A model generated the notes under the pieces. That model was given only the letters and a program-made list of their open reading frames with translations. It had not been told where the DNA came from and made no database searches. From contig NZ_JBFUPK010000002.1 of NCBI RefSeq assembly GCF_041355105.1, forward strand, positions 496,001 through 560,000: a stretch of 64,000 nucleotides of DNA, read 5' to 3'. Shown one piece after another: positions 54,701 through 62,677 of this stretch; the stretch's first letter is position 1, and each line of letters opens with the position of its first letter. This DNA comes from Terriglobus sp. RCC_193 (GTDB lineage: Bacteria > Acidobacteriota > Terriglobia > Terriglobales > Acidobacteriaceae). The translations under genes were made by a program, and so were the position numbers.

Positions 54701-55394
54701 GCGGTTGCAGAAGGGCGTGTCGCTACAGGCCACATATCAGTATGGCCACTCGATTGACGACGCGAGTTCGATTGGCGGCGTGGGCAACAACACGATCGTG
54801 CAGAACGATCAGCGCATTGACCTGGAGTATGGCAACAGCAGTTTTGATGTGCGGCATAAGGTCAGCGGAAACTTTTTGTACGAACTGCCCTTCGGCCCGA
54901 ATCGCGCGTTCCTGAACAAGGGTGGCAAGCTGTCCAAGGCTCTGGATAACTTTGGGTTCAGTGGCACCTTTACTTTTGCCACCGGCACTTACACCACGCC
55001 GCAGTATCAGAACACGGTGGCGCAGGCCTCTGCGGGTAACAACTTCACGCTGCGACCGGATCGTGATTTCTCGCAACCGATTGCGGGTGCTGGAACACTG
55101 CGCAACTGGTTCAACCCGAAGGCATTCACCACGCCGTCTTCTTCCGTGGTCTTTGGCACAGCATCGCGCAACAGCATTGAACTGCCTGGAACAGTGGCGG
55201 TGAATATGTCGCTTTCGAAGAGCATTCCGCTGGGCGAACTGCGCAACTTCGAAGGCCGCATCACCGCGTCGAACGTGTTCAACACGGTGCAATACAGCGG
55301 TGTGAATTCGGTGCTGAACTCTTCCACCTTCGGACAGATCACGGGTGTGGCGGCGCCACGCAAACTGACTTTTGATGCGAGGTATCGGTTCTAA
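51756..55394 (+). CDS. TonB-dependent receptor-like outer-membrane protein with glycine-rich insertions
   Basis: 1212 aa from the GTG at 51756, with GAGG 8 nt upstream (ATG at 51762 also possible). A Sec signal ends near AAMLQAQ. The carboxypeptidase-regulatory-like domain (TITGTVTSATAADSSGKK onward) carries the LPGVTITATNTLTGKKYST strand pair. Then follow a region ending in a ~50-residue Gly-rich block (52521-52676), plug and barrel, with a second Gly/Arg-rich block near 53252-53312. The barrel ends in LTFDARYRF with terminal Phe. Its TAA overlaps the ATG of the next gene (TAATG), so the receptor and the VWFA-related protein are made together. Confidence 0.88.
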   Translation: MPMRLSWQRLSLTAPFLGAAMLQAQTAPPAPAADASPQAATAPQEVQGGTITGTVTSATAADSSGKKATGTPLPGVTITATNTLTGKKYSTATDVTGGFRMTIPRNGRYVIRAEFAAFAPATAEVVLNATQHEGKAALELELASRVAARTTQESGTAVAGVTAQTLARGLQSLRGAQSGAVDTEDASTGGGAAPTLTSIGGADATGADSVAVSGQGGQINGLAGFNEDDMRNRIQDAIANAQRNGGGQGDIANAIVGMVGGMMQGGPGGFGGPGGGPGGPGGGGGLGGPGGGGFGGFGGGGGFGRGSFRNFNPSAIHGNVYYTAGNAALDATQFSITGNPVKPAYSSNRYGVALNGSPYIPGLFKPSTKQNLFLNWTGQRVSTPTNIYGTVPTLLQRNGDFNGLMQTVSGVATPVILYNPYTGTTYGNCSTYTNASCNIITTPLSAQAQALLQYIPTPNTTTNGTTNTNENYNYQRIATIGNNTSQISARFTRQLGSSTGQGFGGGARGGGGARGGGGNQRQQGPAVLRQNLSANFAYSHSASDARGLMAALDGKTVSNGYNLGTGYQLSYGRLSNSLTLGWNRSRGITTNNFSSGTVDPASAAGLNIPKPTTAQQSLYYGVPGLSFTNFTGISDTQPSDRLQEVFSLSDVVSWRHGKHNFRFGFDGRRQHLDMIAGSNGLGSFSFTGYATQSPSGSNATGTTSGSAFADFLLGAPQTTAIQAGSNKIYLREWIYDFYVQDDYRVRKDITLNYGLRYEYFSPYIEQNNRLVNLDHNADFTQYARVVSGASGPYTGAFPRSLITPDRALWSPRIGVAWSPKFLKNTVVRGGYGLNFNVGQYANFANSLSYQQPFAQSQNNIAKVGSTDQGCGNLTTAGSASGSLFTLANGFSCTSSSILQNTFAVNKNYRLGRVQVFNMDIQHTFPMGIVTNVGYNGSLGSSLDLRRSPNRTATSVIGNAQSIVYEDSIGDSRFHSLSVNARKRLQKGVSLQATYQYGHSIDDASSIGGVGNNTIVQNDQRIDLEYGNSSFDVRHKVSGNFLYELPFGPNRAFLNKGGKLSKALDNFGFSGTFTFATGTYTTPQYQNTVAQASAGNNFTLRPDRDFSQPIAGAGTLRNWFNPKAFTTPSSSVVFGTASRNSIELPGTVAVNMSLSKSIPLGELRNFEGRITASNVFNTVQYSGVNSVLNSSTFGQITGVAAPRKLTFDARYRF

Positions 55395-57718
55395 TGGCCC
55401 ACACGCTCCGTTCGCTCGCATGTCTTTCGCTGTGCGCCAGTGTTGCACTTGCGCAGCAGCAACAACAGCCACCGGTGCAGTTGAACACACCGGTGCAACA
55501 GGCTCCTGCGCCGCTGCCCGGCCAGCCTGCTTCTACAGGCACCAGCGTGCAGCAGGTGGGCGACAGCACTTCGCAGAGCTTTACGCTGCGCGTGAATTCC
55601 AACGTGGTACTGACCAACGTGGTGGTGCGCGATAAGAAGACCGGCGCGGTCATCAAGGATTTGAAGGCTTCGGACTTCACCATTCTTGAAAACAACAAGG
55701 CGCAGAAAATCTCGTCATTCGACTATCAGACGGTGGACCAGGCAGCACGGCTGAACGAGGCCACGGTCAGCGGCAAAGCACCAACGATTGCGCAGATTCT
55801 GGATCGCAGTATGGGCGCGGATACGAAACAGTTGCGCGACCATCGTTTGATTGTGATGTTCTTCGACCTTTCCAGCATGCAGGATGAAGATATTGATCGC
55901 GCCGTGAATGCGGCGAAGGATTACATCAACAAGAAGATGGAACCCGCCGATCTGGTGGCCGTGGCCAGCCTGAGCACATCGCTTTCACTGGACCATGACT
56001 TCACTGCGGACAAGAACCAACTACTGCGCACGGTGGGCAAATTTAATGGCTCCAATGAAGGCGGTGCGTTTGCCAACGGTGCTACTGCCGATACGGATGT
56101 AACCAGTGAAGACGGCACCGGATTCACCGCCGACGACACGGAATACAACAACCTGAATACCGATCGCCAGTTGTACGCGATCCAGACCATTGCGAAGAGC
56201 CTGGAGAAGCTGGAACAGCACAAGAGTATGTTGTATTTCAGCGGCGGGCTGACACGGCAGGGGATTGAGAACCAGGCCAGTATGCGTGCCGCCACGAATG
56301 AAGCGGTGAAAGCAAACATGGCTATCTACAGCGTGGATTCACGCGGGCTGGAGGCGCTTTCGCCATTGGGCGATGCGAGCACCGGATCGCTGCGTGGCAC
56401 CTCTGCATATAGTGGGCGCGCAATGCAGTCGCGGCTGGATTCCAACTTCTCCTCGCAGGAGACGCTGGGTACCCTTGCTTCAGACACTGGCGGCAAGTTC
56501 TTCTCGGACTCGAATGACTTTGCGCCTGCATTCGCGCAGATTCAGCACGATACCGAGGCGTATTACATTCTTGGCTTCCGTTCCACGGACCAGCGGCGCG
56601 ATGGCGTGTTCCGCCACCTGACAGTTAAGTTGAATAACCATCCGGATGCAAAGCTGGAGTATCGTCCCGGCTATTACGCACCGGCTGACTTCAAACATCA
56701 GAAGACGGAAGACCGTGAATACGCTCTGAATGAACAGTTGAAGAGTGATCTTCCTGCCGTTGACATTTCGATGTATCTGGAAGCGTTCTACTTCCGTGTT
56801 TCGCCGAATGAGTATTACATTTCGATGTCGCTGATTGTGCCGGGATCGCAGATTCCCTTCACGCGCACGAAGGATCAGGACAAGGCGACGCTGGACATTG
56901 TTGGCCAGGTGAAGAATGCGCAGGGCATCGCGGTGGGCAATGCACGGGAAACCATCAAGCTAGCCGTCGATGGCAACCTGGGCGCGGCGCGGCGCAATAT
57001 CCAATACAGCACTGGCTTCTCGCTGGCACCGGGACATTATCACGTGAAGTTTGTGGCACGAGAGAATGAGACGGGCAACATGGGTTCGTTTGAAACGGAC
57101 CTTGTGGTTCCGGATCAGCGCAAGCAGACGATCAAGCTGTCCAGCGTGGTGCTGAGTTCGCAACGCACGCCTGCGGCGCAGCAGCCACGGCGTCCCGGCC
57201 CGATGCCTCCGGGGATGCAGGCACCGGTGAATCCGCTGGTGCAGGATGGGCAGCAGTTTGTGCCGAATGTGCCGCATGTCTTCCGTCAGGATGCGCACCT
57301 GTATCTGCTGTATGAGTTGTATGATCCGGCGAAAGCTGCCGCTGCGGCGCAACAACAGGCCTCTACCGAAGCGAATGCAAAACAGAGCGGCATGAAGGCG
57401 CGCCCCGCATCCGGCGGCATCCATGTGCTGACATCCATTGAGTTTCTGCAGAATGGTGCGAAGGTGTTTGAGACGCCGCTGGTGGCGGCGGACACGCTGA
57501 ATGAGCCGGAGCGCGGTGCGGTGGGCTTCAGCTTTGATGTGCCGCTGGATACGCTGAAGCCGGGCACGTATATCTGCCAGGTGAATGTGGTAGATGACAC
57601 TGCCGGAACATTCACTTTCCCTCGGCTGGCGCTGAAGATTGTTGCCCCCACGCCGACCGCTGCACCTGCAACGCCGGCGGCGCCCACTTCCACTTCCGCT
57701 GCTCCTGCGGGAAACTAG
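55394..57718 (+). CDS. Acidobacterial VWFA-related domain protein coupled to the receptor
   Basis: 774 aa. A Sec signal (LACLSLCASVALAQ) is followed by a Gln/Pro-rich linker, then the family opener FTLRVNSNVVLTNVVVRDKK near residue 63 and a VWA-like domain starting at HRLIVMFFDLSSMQDED near residue 152 (MIDAS-like D-L-S-S). The C-terminal half is beta-rich (LIVPGSQIPFTRTKDQD, GAVGFSFDVPLDTLKPGTYI) and ends in a Pro/Ala/Thr tail. Its start overlaps the receptor stop. A role as periplasmic partner of the receptor is inferred from the coupling; no function is proven for the family. Confidence 0.85.
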   Translation: MAHTLRSLACLSLCASVALAQQQQQPPVQLNTPVQQAPAPLPGQPASTGTSVQQVGDSTSQSFTLRVNSNVVLTNVVVRDKKTGAVIKDLKASDFTILENNKAQKISSFDYQTVDQAARLNEATVSGKAPTIAQILDRSMGADTKQLRDHRLIVMFFDLSSMQDEDIDRAVNAAKDYINKKMEPADLVAVASLSTSLSLDHDFTADKNQLLRTVGKFNGSNEGGAFANGATADTDVTSEDGTGFTADDTEYNNLNTDRQLYAIQTIAKSLEKLEQHKSMLYFSGGLTRQGIENQASMRAATNEAVKANMAIYSVDSRGLEALSPLGDASTGSLRGTSAYSGRAMQSRLDSNFSSQETLGTLASDTGGKFFSDSNDFAPAFAQIQHDTEAYYILGFRSTDQRRDGVFRHLTVKLNNHPDAKLEYRPGYYAPADFKHQKTEDREYALNEQLKSDLPAVDISMYLEAFYFRVSPNEYYISMSLIVPGSQIPFTRTKDQDKATLDIVGQVKNAQGIAVGNARETIKLAVDGNLGAARRNIQYSTGFSLAPGHYHVKFVARENETGNMGSFETDLVVPDQRKQTIKLSSVVLSSQRTPAAQQPRRPGPMPPGMQAPVNPLVQDGQQFVPNVPHVFRQDAHLYLLYELYDPAKAAAAAQQQASTEANAKQSGMKARPASGGIHVLTSIEFLQNGAKVFETPLVAADTLNEPERGAVGFSFDVPLDTLKPGTYICQVNVVDDTAGTFTFPRLALKIVAPTPTAAPATPAAPTSTSAAPAGN

Positions 57719-57726
57719 GAAGCAGG

Positions 57727-58107
57727 ATGCAAGCACGCGCCACAAAAGACGTTCTGTTGCAGACCCCGCATCTTGAAGAGGCCACGGCCTTCTATCGGGA
57801 TGTGCTGGGTCTGCGCGTATTTTTGAACACACCAGACATGGTGGGCCTGGATGCAGGCGCGTTCTCGCTGTATCTGGATCGCGCGGGAGCGCTTGGCCCG
57901 GTGCTGGAGTTCCTGGTGGATGACGTTGCCGATGCACGCAGAGATTTGCTGGATCGCGGATGCACGGTGATTGCTGACGATCCTTCGATTCCACGACTGT
58001 ATCTGCGCGATCCCTTTGGTCTGATCTACAACGTCAGCCAGGATGCGCATGCGGTGAAGGATGATCCGGAACCCATCCGCGACCCCGAGCCGCCGCCGCA
58101 CTATTAA
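57727..58107 (+). CDS. VOC-superfamily (glyoxalase/bleomycin-resistance fold) protein
   Basis: 126 aa with one beta-alpha-beta-beta-beta pair set: LLQTPHLEEATAFYRDVLGLRVF near residue 12, AGAFSLYLDRAG near 46, VLEFLVDDVADARRDLLDRG near 59, and YLRDPFGLIYNVSQ near 96 which is the usual C-terminal strand with a probable metal-site position. VOC proteins are metal-dependent lyases, dioxygenases or drug-binding proteins; this one cannot be assigned further. It starts 8 bp after the VWFA gene stop. Confidence 0.8.
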   Translation: MQARATKDVLLQTPHLEEATAFYRDVLGLRVFLNTPDMVGLDAGAFSLYLDRAGALGPVLEFLVDDVADARRDLLDRGCTVIADDPSIPRLYLRDPFGLIYNVSQDAHAVKDDPEPIRDPEPPPHY

Positions 58108-58240
58108 CGACTGCCCATCGGCTCCAACTTCATGAGTGGCAGAAGACGGCGTGCCGCTTAAGTTTTCTTGCTGTCAGGAAATCACTTAGGTCCTCTCAGC
58201 CATCGAACCCTGCTATGGTTTTTTGCTGAGAGGTGCCGTT

Positions 58241-59320
58241 GTGCTGAATCGTCGTGACTTCGTTCGTCTTGCTGCCGCTGCTTCTGCAGCCACATCGCTT
58301 CCTGCAACCATGCTGCCGCAGGCACCGAAAAAGATTCGCTATGCCGCGGTGGGCCTTGGCCGAATCTCATGCCAGCACTTTATGCCGGGTACGCGCCTGG
58401 GACAGTTTGGCCAGATCACCGGACTGGTCAGCGGCCATCCGGATAAAGCTGCGAAGTTTGCCGCGGAATATGGCGTGCCGGAGAAAAACATCTATACGTA
58501 CGAAACGTACGACCAGATGAAGAACAATCCCGAGATTGATGCCGTGTACATTGGCCTGCCGAACAACATGCATGCGGAGTACACCATCCGCGCGGCGAAG
58601 GCAGGCAAGCATGTGTTGTGTGAGAAGCCCATGGCCAACACACCCGCCGATTGCAAAGCGATGATCGACGCGTGCCGCAAGGCAAACCGCAAACTGATGA
58701 TCGCGTATCGGTGCCAGTTGGAGCCCACGTTCCTGCAGGCGCGCAAGATGATTCAGGACGGTGTGATTGGAAAGGTATGGGCCATTGAAGCGGCAAACGG
58801 CTTCAACATTGGCCCAAATGAGTGGCGCAGCGATGCGAAGTATGCGGGCGGCGGCCCGCTGATGGATGTGGGTATCTATTCGCTGAACGCATGTCGATGG
58901 CTGCTGCAGGAAGAACCGCAGGACATCAGCGCGCATAGCTATGTTGACCCTGCCGACCCACGCTTTAAGGGTGTGGAAGAGACCATCGGTTGGGTGATGA
59001 AGTTTCCTTCCGGCGCCATTGCCACCTGCAATACGACGTATGGCGCAAATCAGGAAGGCTTTACCCGACTGCACGGCAGCAAGGGTGTGCTGGAGATTTT
59101 CGGCTATGGATACGACGGCATCCACATGAGTGTGCGGTCGAGGCAGCAGGTGGAACAGCCGCAGCCGGACACAAACAAAGACCCGCATCAGTTCGTGGTG
59201 GAAAGCGATTACTTCTCGCGCTGTGTTCTGGATAACAAGGAACCCGGCCCGAATGGCGAAGAAGGTCTGCGCGACATCGAAGCGATTACGCGCATCTATG
59301 CTGCGGCAAAGAAGGCATAG
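58241..59320 (+). CDS. Tat-exported Gfo/Idh/MocA family oxidoreductase
   Basis: 359 aa from the GTG at 58241, with AGAGGTG just upstream. The NRRDFVRLAAAASAATSLPA start is a twin-arginine signal. Then the Rossmann entry IRYAAVGLGRISCQHFMPG near residue 33, the hallmark LCEKPMANTPADC near residue 128, and the C-terminal barrel-like domain (GGGPLMDVGIYSLNACRW near 205). Exported members of this family carry a tightly bound NADP, as in glucose-fructose oxidoreductase, and act in the periplasm. Substrate unknown, probably a sugar. Confidence 0.9.
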   Translation: MLNRRDFVRLAAAASAATSLPATMLPQAPKKIRYAAVGLGRISCQHFMPGTRLGQFGQITGLVSGHPDKAAKFAAEYGVPEKNIYTYETYDQMKNNPEIDAVYIGLPNNMHAEYTIRAAKAGKHVLCEKPMANTPADCKAMIDACRKANRKLMIAYRCQLEPTFLQARKMIQDGVIGKVWAIEAANGFNIGPNEWRSDAKYAGGGPLMDVGIYSLNACRWLLQEEPQDISAHSYVDPADPRFKGVEETIGWVMKFPSGAIATCNTTYGANQEGFTRLHGSKGVLEIFGYGYDGIHMSVRSRQQVEQPQPDTNKDPHQFVVESDYFSRCVLDNKEPGPNGEEGLRDIEAITRIYAAAKKA

Positions 59321-59390
59321 GTTGATACGGTGCGGCCTCGAAGTGCGATAGCATAACGCCACCGCTACGCATTTTGAGGTTCAACGCTTC

Positions 59391-60698
59391 ATGAGACCGG
59401 ATCGCCGTACCTTTCTGAAATCGGCTGCTGCCTGCGCACCTGTTGCCATGATGACTTCTGCAAGTGCTGATGCACAGGCCGCAGCGACTATTGCCGTGAA
59501 GTTGACGCCCAACTCCATTCCCGTGGCCGATCTGCCGAAACACTATGACGTGGAAACGGGCATTCACAACCTGGAGAACGGCTACTGGGGCGTGATGCCG
59601 CGCGCGGTGGCGCAGGTGTATGCGGAGCAATCGGCGTATGTGAATCGCAACAACTCCATCTGGGCGCGCAATGTGTTGCCCGGTGGTGCTTGTCTTGCCG
59701 CAGGTGGACGTGAAGCGCGTGAGGCCATTGCGAAGATGGTGGGCGTGGCGCATCAAGAAGTAGCAATTACACGTAGCGGTTCCGATGCGCTGCAATCGCT
59801 CATTTGCAACTACAAGGCAATCAAGCCGGGCGATGCGGTGATCTACTGCGATCTGGATTACGACGCGATGATTGCCAGCATGGACTGGCTGGGCGATCAT
59901 CGCGGCGCGCAGGTGGTGAAGTTCGACATGCCGGAACCTGCGACGACGGCAAACATTCTTGCCGCTTATGAGGATGTATTGAAGCGCACGCCGAATGCGA
60001 AGCTGCTGCTGGTGACGCAGGTCTCCAATCGCACCGGGCTTGTTACGCCGGTGAAGGAGATTGTGGCGATGGCGCGTACGCGTGGCGTGGACACCATCTG
60101 CGATATTGCGCATGGCGTAGCGTGCCTTGATTTTCAGATTGCCGATCTGGGCTGTGACTTTGCCGGTTGGAGCGTGCATAAGTGGACTTCTGCGCCGCTG
60201 GGCACAGGCGCAATGTACATTCGCAAATCGCGCATTGACGACATTGACATTTCGTATGACAACCATGAGATTCCGCCGCATGACATCTCAGCCCGCGTGC
60301 CTGCAGGAACAGTAAACTTTGCCGCGTTGCTGTCGATTCCAACCGCTGCGGATTTTCATTTTGCTGTGGGTGGTGCTGCGAAAGAGAAACATCTGCGCAG
60401 CCTGCGTGATCGGTGGGTGCATGCGGTGGCAGATCTATCAAACGTGGAGATTTGCGTGCCGGATGATGCTGCGCGTTACTGCGCCATCACCAGTTTCCGG
60501 TTGAAGGGGATGCACACGAACGAGCAGGCGCAGCATCTGCAACAGGTCTTGTTTGAGAAGTATCGCGTGCATACGGTATGGCGAAAGGGTGTGGCGAAGG
60601 GGCCGGTCATCCGCGTGACACCGGGGCTGTACAGCACCTTTGCCGATAGCGATGCGCTGGCGAATGCGTTGCGCAAAGAACATGCGATGTTTGCCTGA
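59391..60698 (+). CDS. Tat-exported class V aminotransferase-fold protein
   Basis: 435 aa. DRRTFLKSAAACAPVAMM at the start is a twin-arginine signal. The rest is a PLP fold-type I enzyme of the class V/isopenicillin-N-epimerase-like group: TRSGSDALQSL near residue 128 for the phosphate loop, DTICDIAHGVAC near 235 with the PLP-ring Asp238, and WSVHKWTSAPLGTG near 260 with Lys264 expected to form the Schiff base. Periplasmic PLP enzymes of this group include epimerases and lyases. It is 70 bp downstream of the exported oxidoreductase and on the same strand. Confidence 0.85.
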   Translation: MRPDRRTFLKSAAACAPVAMMTSASADAQAAATIAVKLTPNSIPVADLPKHYDVETGIHNLENGYWGVMPRAVAQVYAEQSAYVNRNNSIWARNVLPGGACLAAGGREAREAIAKMVGVAHQEVAITRSGSDALQSLICNYKAIKPGDAVIYCDLDYDAMIASMDWLGDHRGAQVVKFDMPEPATTANILAAYEDVLKRTPNAKLLLVTQVSNRTGLVTPVKEIVAMARTRGVDTICDIAHGVACLDFQIADLGCDFAGWSVHKWTSAPLGTGAMYIRKSRIDDIDISYDNHEIPPHDISARVPAGTVNFAALLSIPTAADFHFAVGGAAKEKHLRSLRDRWVHAVADLSNVEICVPDDAARYCAITSFRLKGMHTNEQAQHLQQVLFEKYRVHTVWRKGVAKGPVIRVTPGLYSTFADSDALANALRKEHAMFA

Positions 60699-60906
60699 AC
60701 ACGGTTTTTGCTGCATTGGGGTCTTGGGTGATCGGACCACAGTAATGCCCCGGGGGTGTTATCCGCAGGTTGCGCCGGGTGACTACCGTCTTCCACCAAG
60801 GATTTTCAAAAGCAGCTTTCGATGGATGTTCCGCTCCGTCAAAAAGCGAGATTCTCAACCTGTCGAGAGGGAAGTTCACTCCCTCCCACAGAAACGAGAC
60901 TCTGAA
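60699..60906. other. Gap after the aminotransferase gene
   Basis: 208 bp with no clear gene or terminator. GAGGGAAGTTCACTCCCTC near 60870-60889 is a short inverted repeat just upstream of the micro-ORF and may be part of its leader. Confidence 0.3.
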
Positions 60907-60996
60907 ATGCACGATCTGATTGTTGGCGCCGTTTTCCTCGTTATGATGCTCGCTCCCTGCCTCGTTGCCAGCACTGCCGGCAAGACCGAAGCGTAA
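60907..60996 (+). CDS. Micro-ORF for a 29-residue membrane peptide
   Basis: From the ATG at 60907 the frame reads MHDLIVGAVFLVMMLAPC then LVASTAGKTEA and stops with TAA. Residues 4-21 are strongly hydrophobic and the tail is short and polar, so a single-pass membrane peptide is likely. The ribosome-binding site is weak (CGAGA). It resembles the micro-ORF at 36534 in its MH start, size and layout. No family is recognised; the frame is also open upstream without other coding signs. Confidence 0.45.
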   Translation: MHDLIVGAVFLVMMLAPCLVASTAGKTEA

Positions 60997-61229
60997 CTGG
61001 ACCGGCACACGGGAGATAGCGCAATCGCGCTCCTTTGTTGCCTTTGCCCTTCTTCTCCTGGTTGCCCCTGGCAAACGAAAACACTGTTCCGATAGAACTT
61101 CGCAGCGACACGAGGCATTTGCCCGCTACGCTCTTTTCCACTTTGTAATTTTCTATTTCCCCCGCTCCTCTTCTCCCCTGTCTGGTTCTCTTCTGCCATA
61201 ACCTTCCGCTGACTTACACTTAGAAGGTT

Positions 61230-62474
61230 ATGGCTAATTTCCCGCCACTCAGCGAGCAGCTTGACCTGATTACCAAGGGCGCTGCCGAAATCATTCCGTT
61301 GGACGACCTGACGAAGCGCATTGAGGCTTCCCTTGCCAGCGGCAAACCCATGCGCATCAAAGCGGGGTTTGACCCCACCGCGCCGGACCTGCACCTGGGC
61401 CACACGGTGCTGATGCGTAAGCTGCGCCACTTTCAGCAGCTTGGCCACACGGTCATCTTCCTCATTGGCGATTCGACGGCGCTGATCGGCGACCCCACCG
61501 GGAAGTCGCAGACGCGCAAGCCGCTGACCCGCGAACAGATTGAAGAGAACGCAAAGACGTACCAGGAACAGGTCTTCCGCATTCTGGACAAGGACAAGAC
61601 CGAGGTCCGGTACAACTCCGAGTGGCTGGACAAGCTGGATTATGGCGACTTTGTAAAACTGCTGGCACAGTTCACCGTTTCGCAGATGCTGGAGCGCGAG
61701 GACTTTCACAAACGCTTCAACAGCGAAGAACCCATTGCGCTGCATGAGCTGATGTACCCCATTGCGCAGGGGTATGACTCTGTTGCGCTGGAAAGCGATG
61801 TGGAGCTGGGCGGCACGGACCAGAAGTTCAACCTGATGCGTGGACGCGATCTGCAACGGCACTTCGGACAGCAGCCGCAGATTGTGCTGATGATGCCCAT
61901 CATTGAAGGCCTGGATGGCGTGCAGAAGATGAGCAAGTCGCTGGGCAATGCCATTGGTGTGAATGAGCCGCCGTTTGAGATGTTCGGCAAGCTGATGACG
62001 GTGGGCGACGATCTGATGTGGCGCTACTGGACGCTGCTCACCGACGTTCCGGCCAGCGAAATTGACACGATGAAGCAGAAGATAGCCGATGGTTCTTTGC
62101 ATCCCATGGAGGTAAAGAAGGCCATGGCGCGCACCATCACCGCAGGCTTCTCATCACCGGAACATGCGCTGCGCGCGGAAGAGAACTGGGCCACGCAGTT
62201 TCAGAAGGGCGGCACCAGCGAAGACACCGAACGCGTGTCTTTGGCGAAGGTTGACCTTGCGTTTGAAGAAGCGACGAACACCATCGGCACAGACAGGCTG
62301 ATGGTGGCCGCTGGCTTCTGCGCCAGCATGGGCGAGGCGCGTCGCAAACGTGCCGAGAAGGCTGTGAAGGTGGACAACGCCACAGTAGAAGATGCGCGAC
62401 TTGCGCTTACTGCTGGAAGTGTTGAACTGCTGGTGAAGCTGGGTAAGAAGACGAAGATCGTTACCGTCTCGTAA
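61230..62474 (+). CDS. tyrS: Tyrosyl-tRNA synthetase
   Basis: 414 aa. Charges tRNA-Tyr with tyrosine. Class I signature [10 protein letters not shown] near residue 51 (HIGH type), [18 protein letters not shown] near 80, [20 protein letters not shown] near 190, the KMSKS loop [12 protein letters not shown] near 231, and a C-terminal S4 RNA-binding domain ([21 protein letters not shown], near 370). Length and layout fit the TyrZ-type bacterial subgroup. AGAAGG lies just upstream of the ATG. A terminator follows. Confidence 0.97.
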   Translation: MANFPPLSEQLDLITKGAAEIIPLDDLTKRIEASLASGKPMRIKAGFDPTAPDLHLGHTVLMRKLRHFQQLGHTVIFLIGDSTALIGDPTGKSQTRKPLTREQIEENAKTYQEQVFRILDKDKTEVRYNSEWLDKLDYGDFVKLLAQFTVSQMLEREDFHKRFNSEEPIALHELMYPIAQGYDSVALESDVELGGTDQKFNLMRGRDLQRHFGQQPQIVLMMPIIEGLDGVQKMSKSLGNAIGVNEPPFEMFGKLMTVGDDLMWRYWTLLTDVPASEIDTMKQKIADGSLHPMEVKKAMARTITAGFSSPEHALRAEENWATQFQKGGTSEDTERVSLAKVDLAFEEATNTIGTDRLMVAAGFCASMGEARRKRAEKAVKVDNATVEDARLALTAGSVELLVKLGKKTKIVTVS

Positions 62475-62497
62475 TTATTGGTTTTCTTCATAACGTT

Positions 62498-62527
62498 GAA
62501 AGGGCCCGGCTTTTGTTGGGCCTTTTT
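62498..62527 (+). terminator. Terminator of tyrS
   Basis: GGCCCGGC (62503-62510) pairs with GTTGGGCC (62515-62522) with two G-U pairs, followed by TTTTT. It lies 24 bp after the stop. Confidence 0.8.
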
Positions 62528-62677
62528 CATTGCCACAACGCGACCAGAGTGTCGGATGTGTTTCGGTCTACAAAGCTAAGAGCGAACGCAGCGTCGCAGC
62601 GGACCGCAGCAGACGCGGCGTTCGTTCTTCACCTGTCCCAATGCGTGAGTGCAAGGCGATGTGAGAGGATGTTGGCC

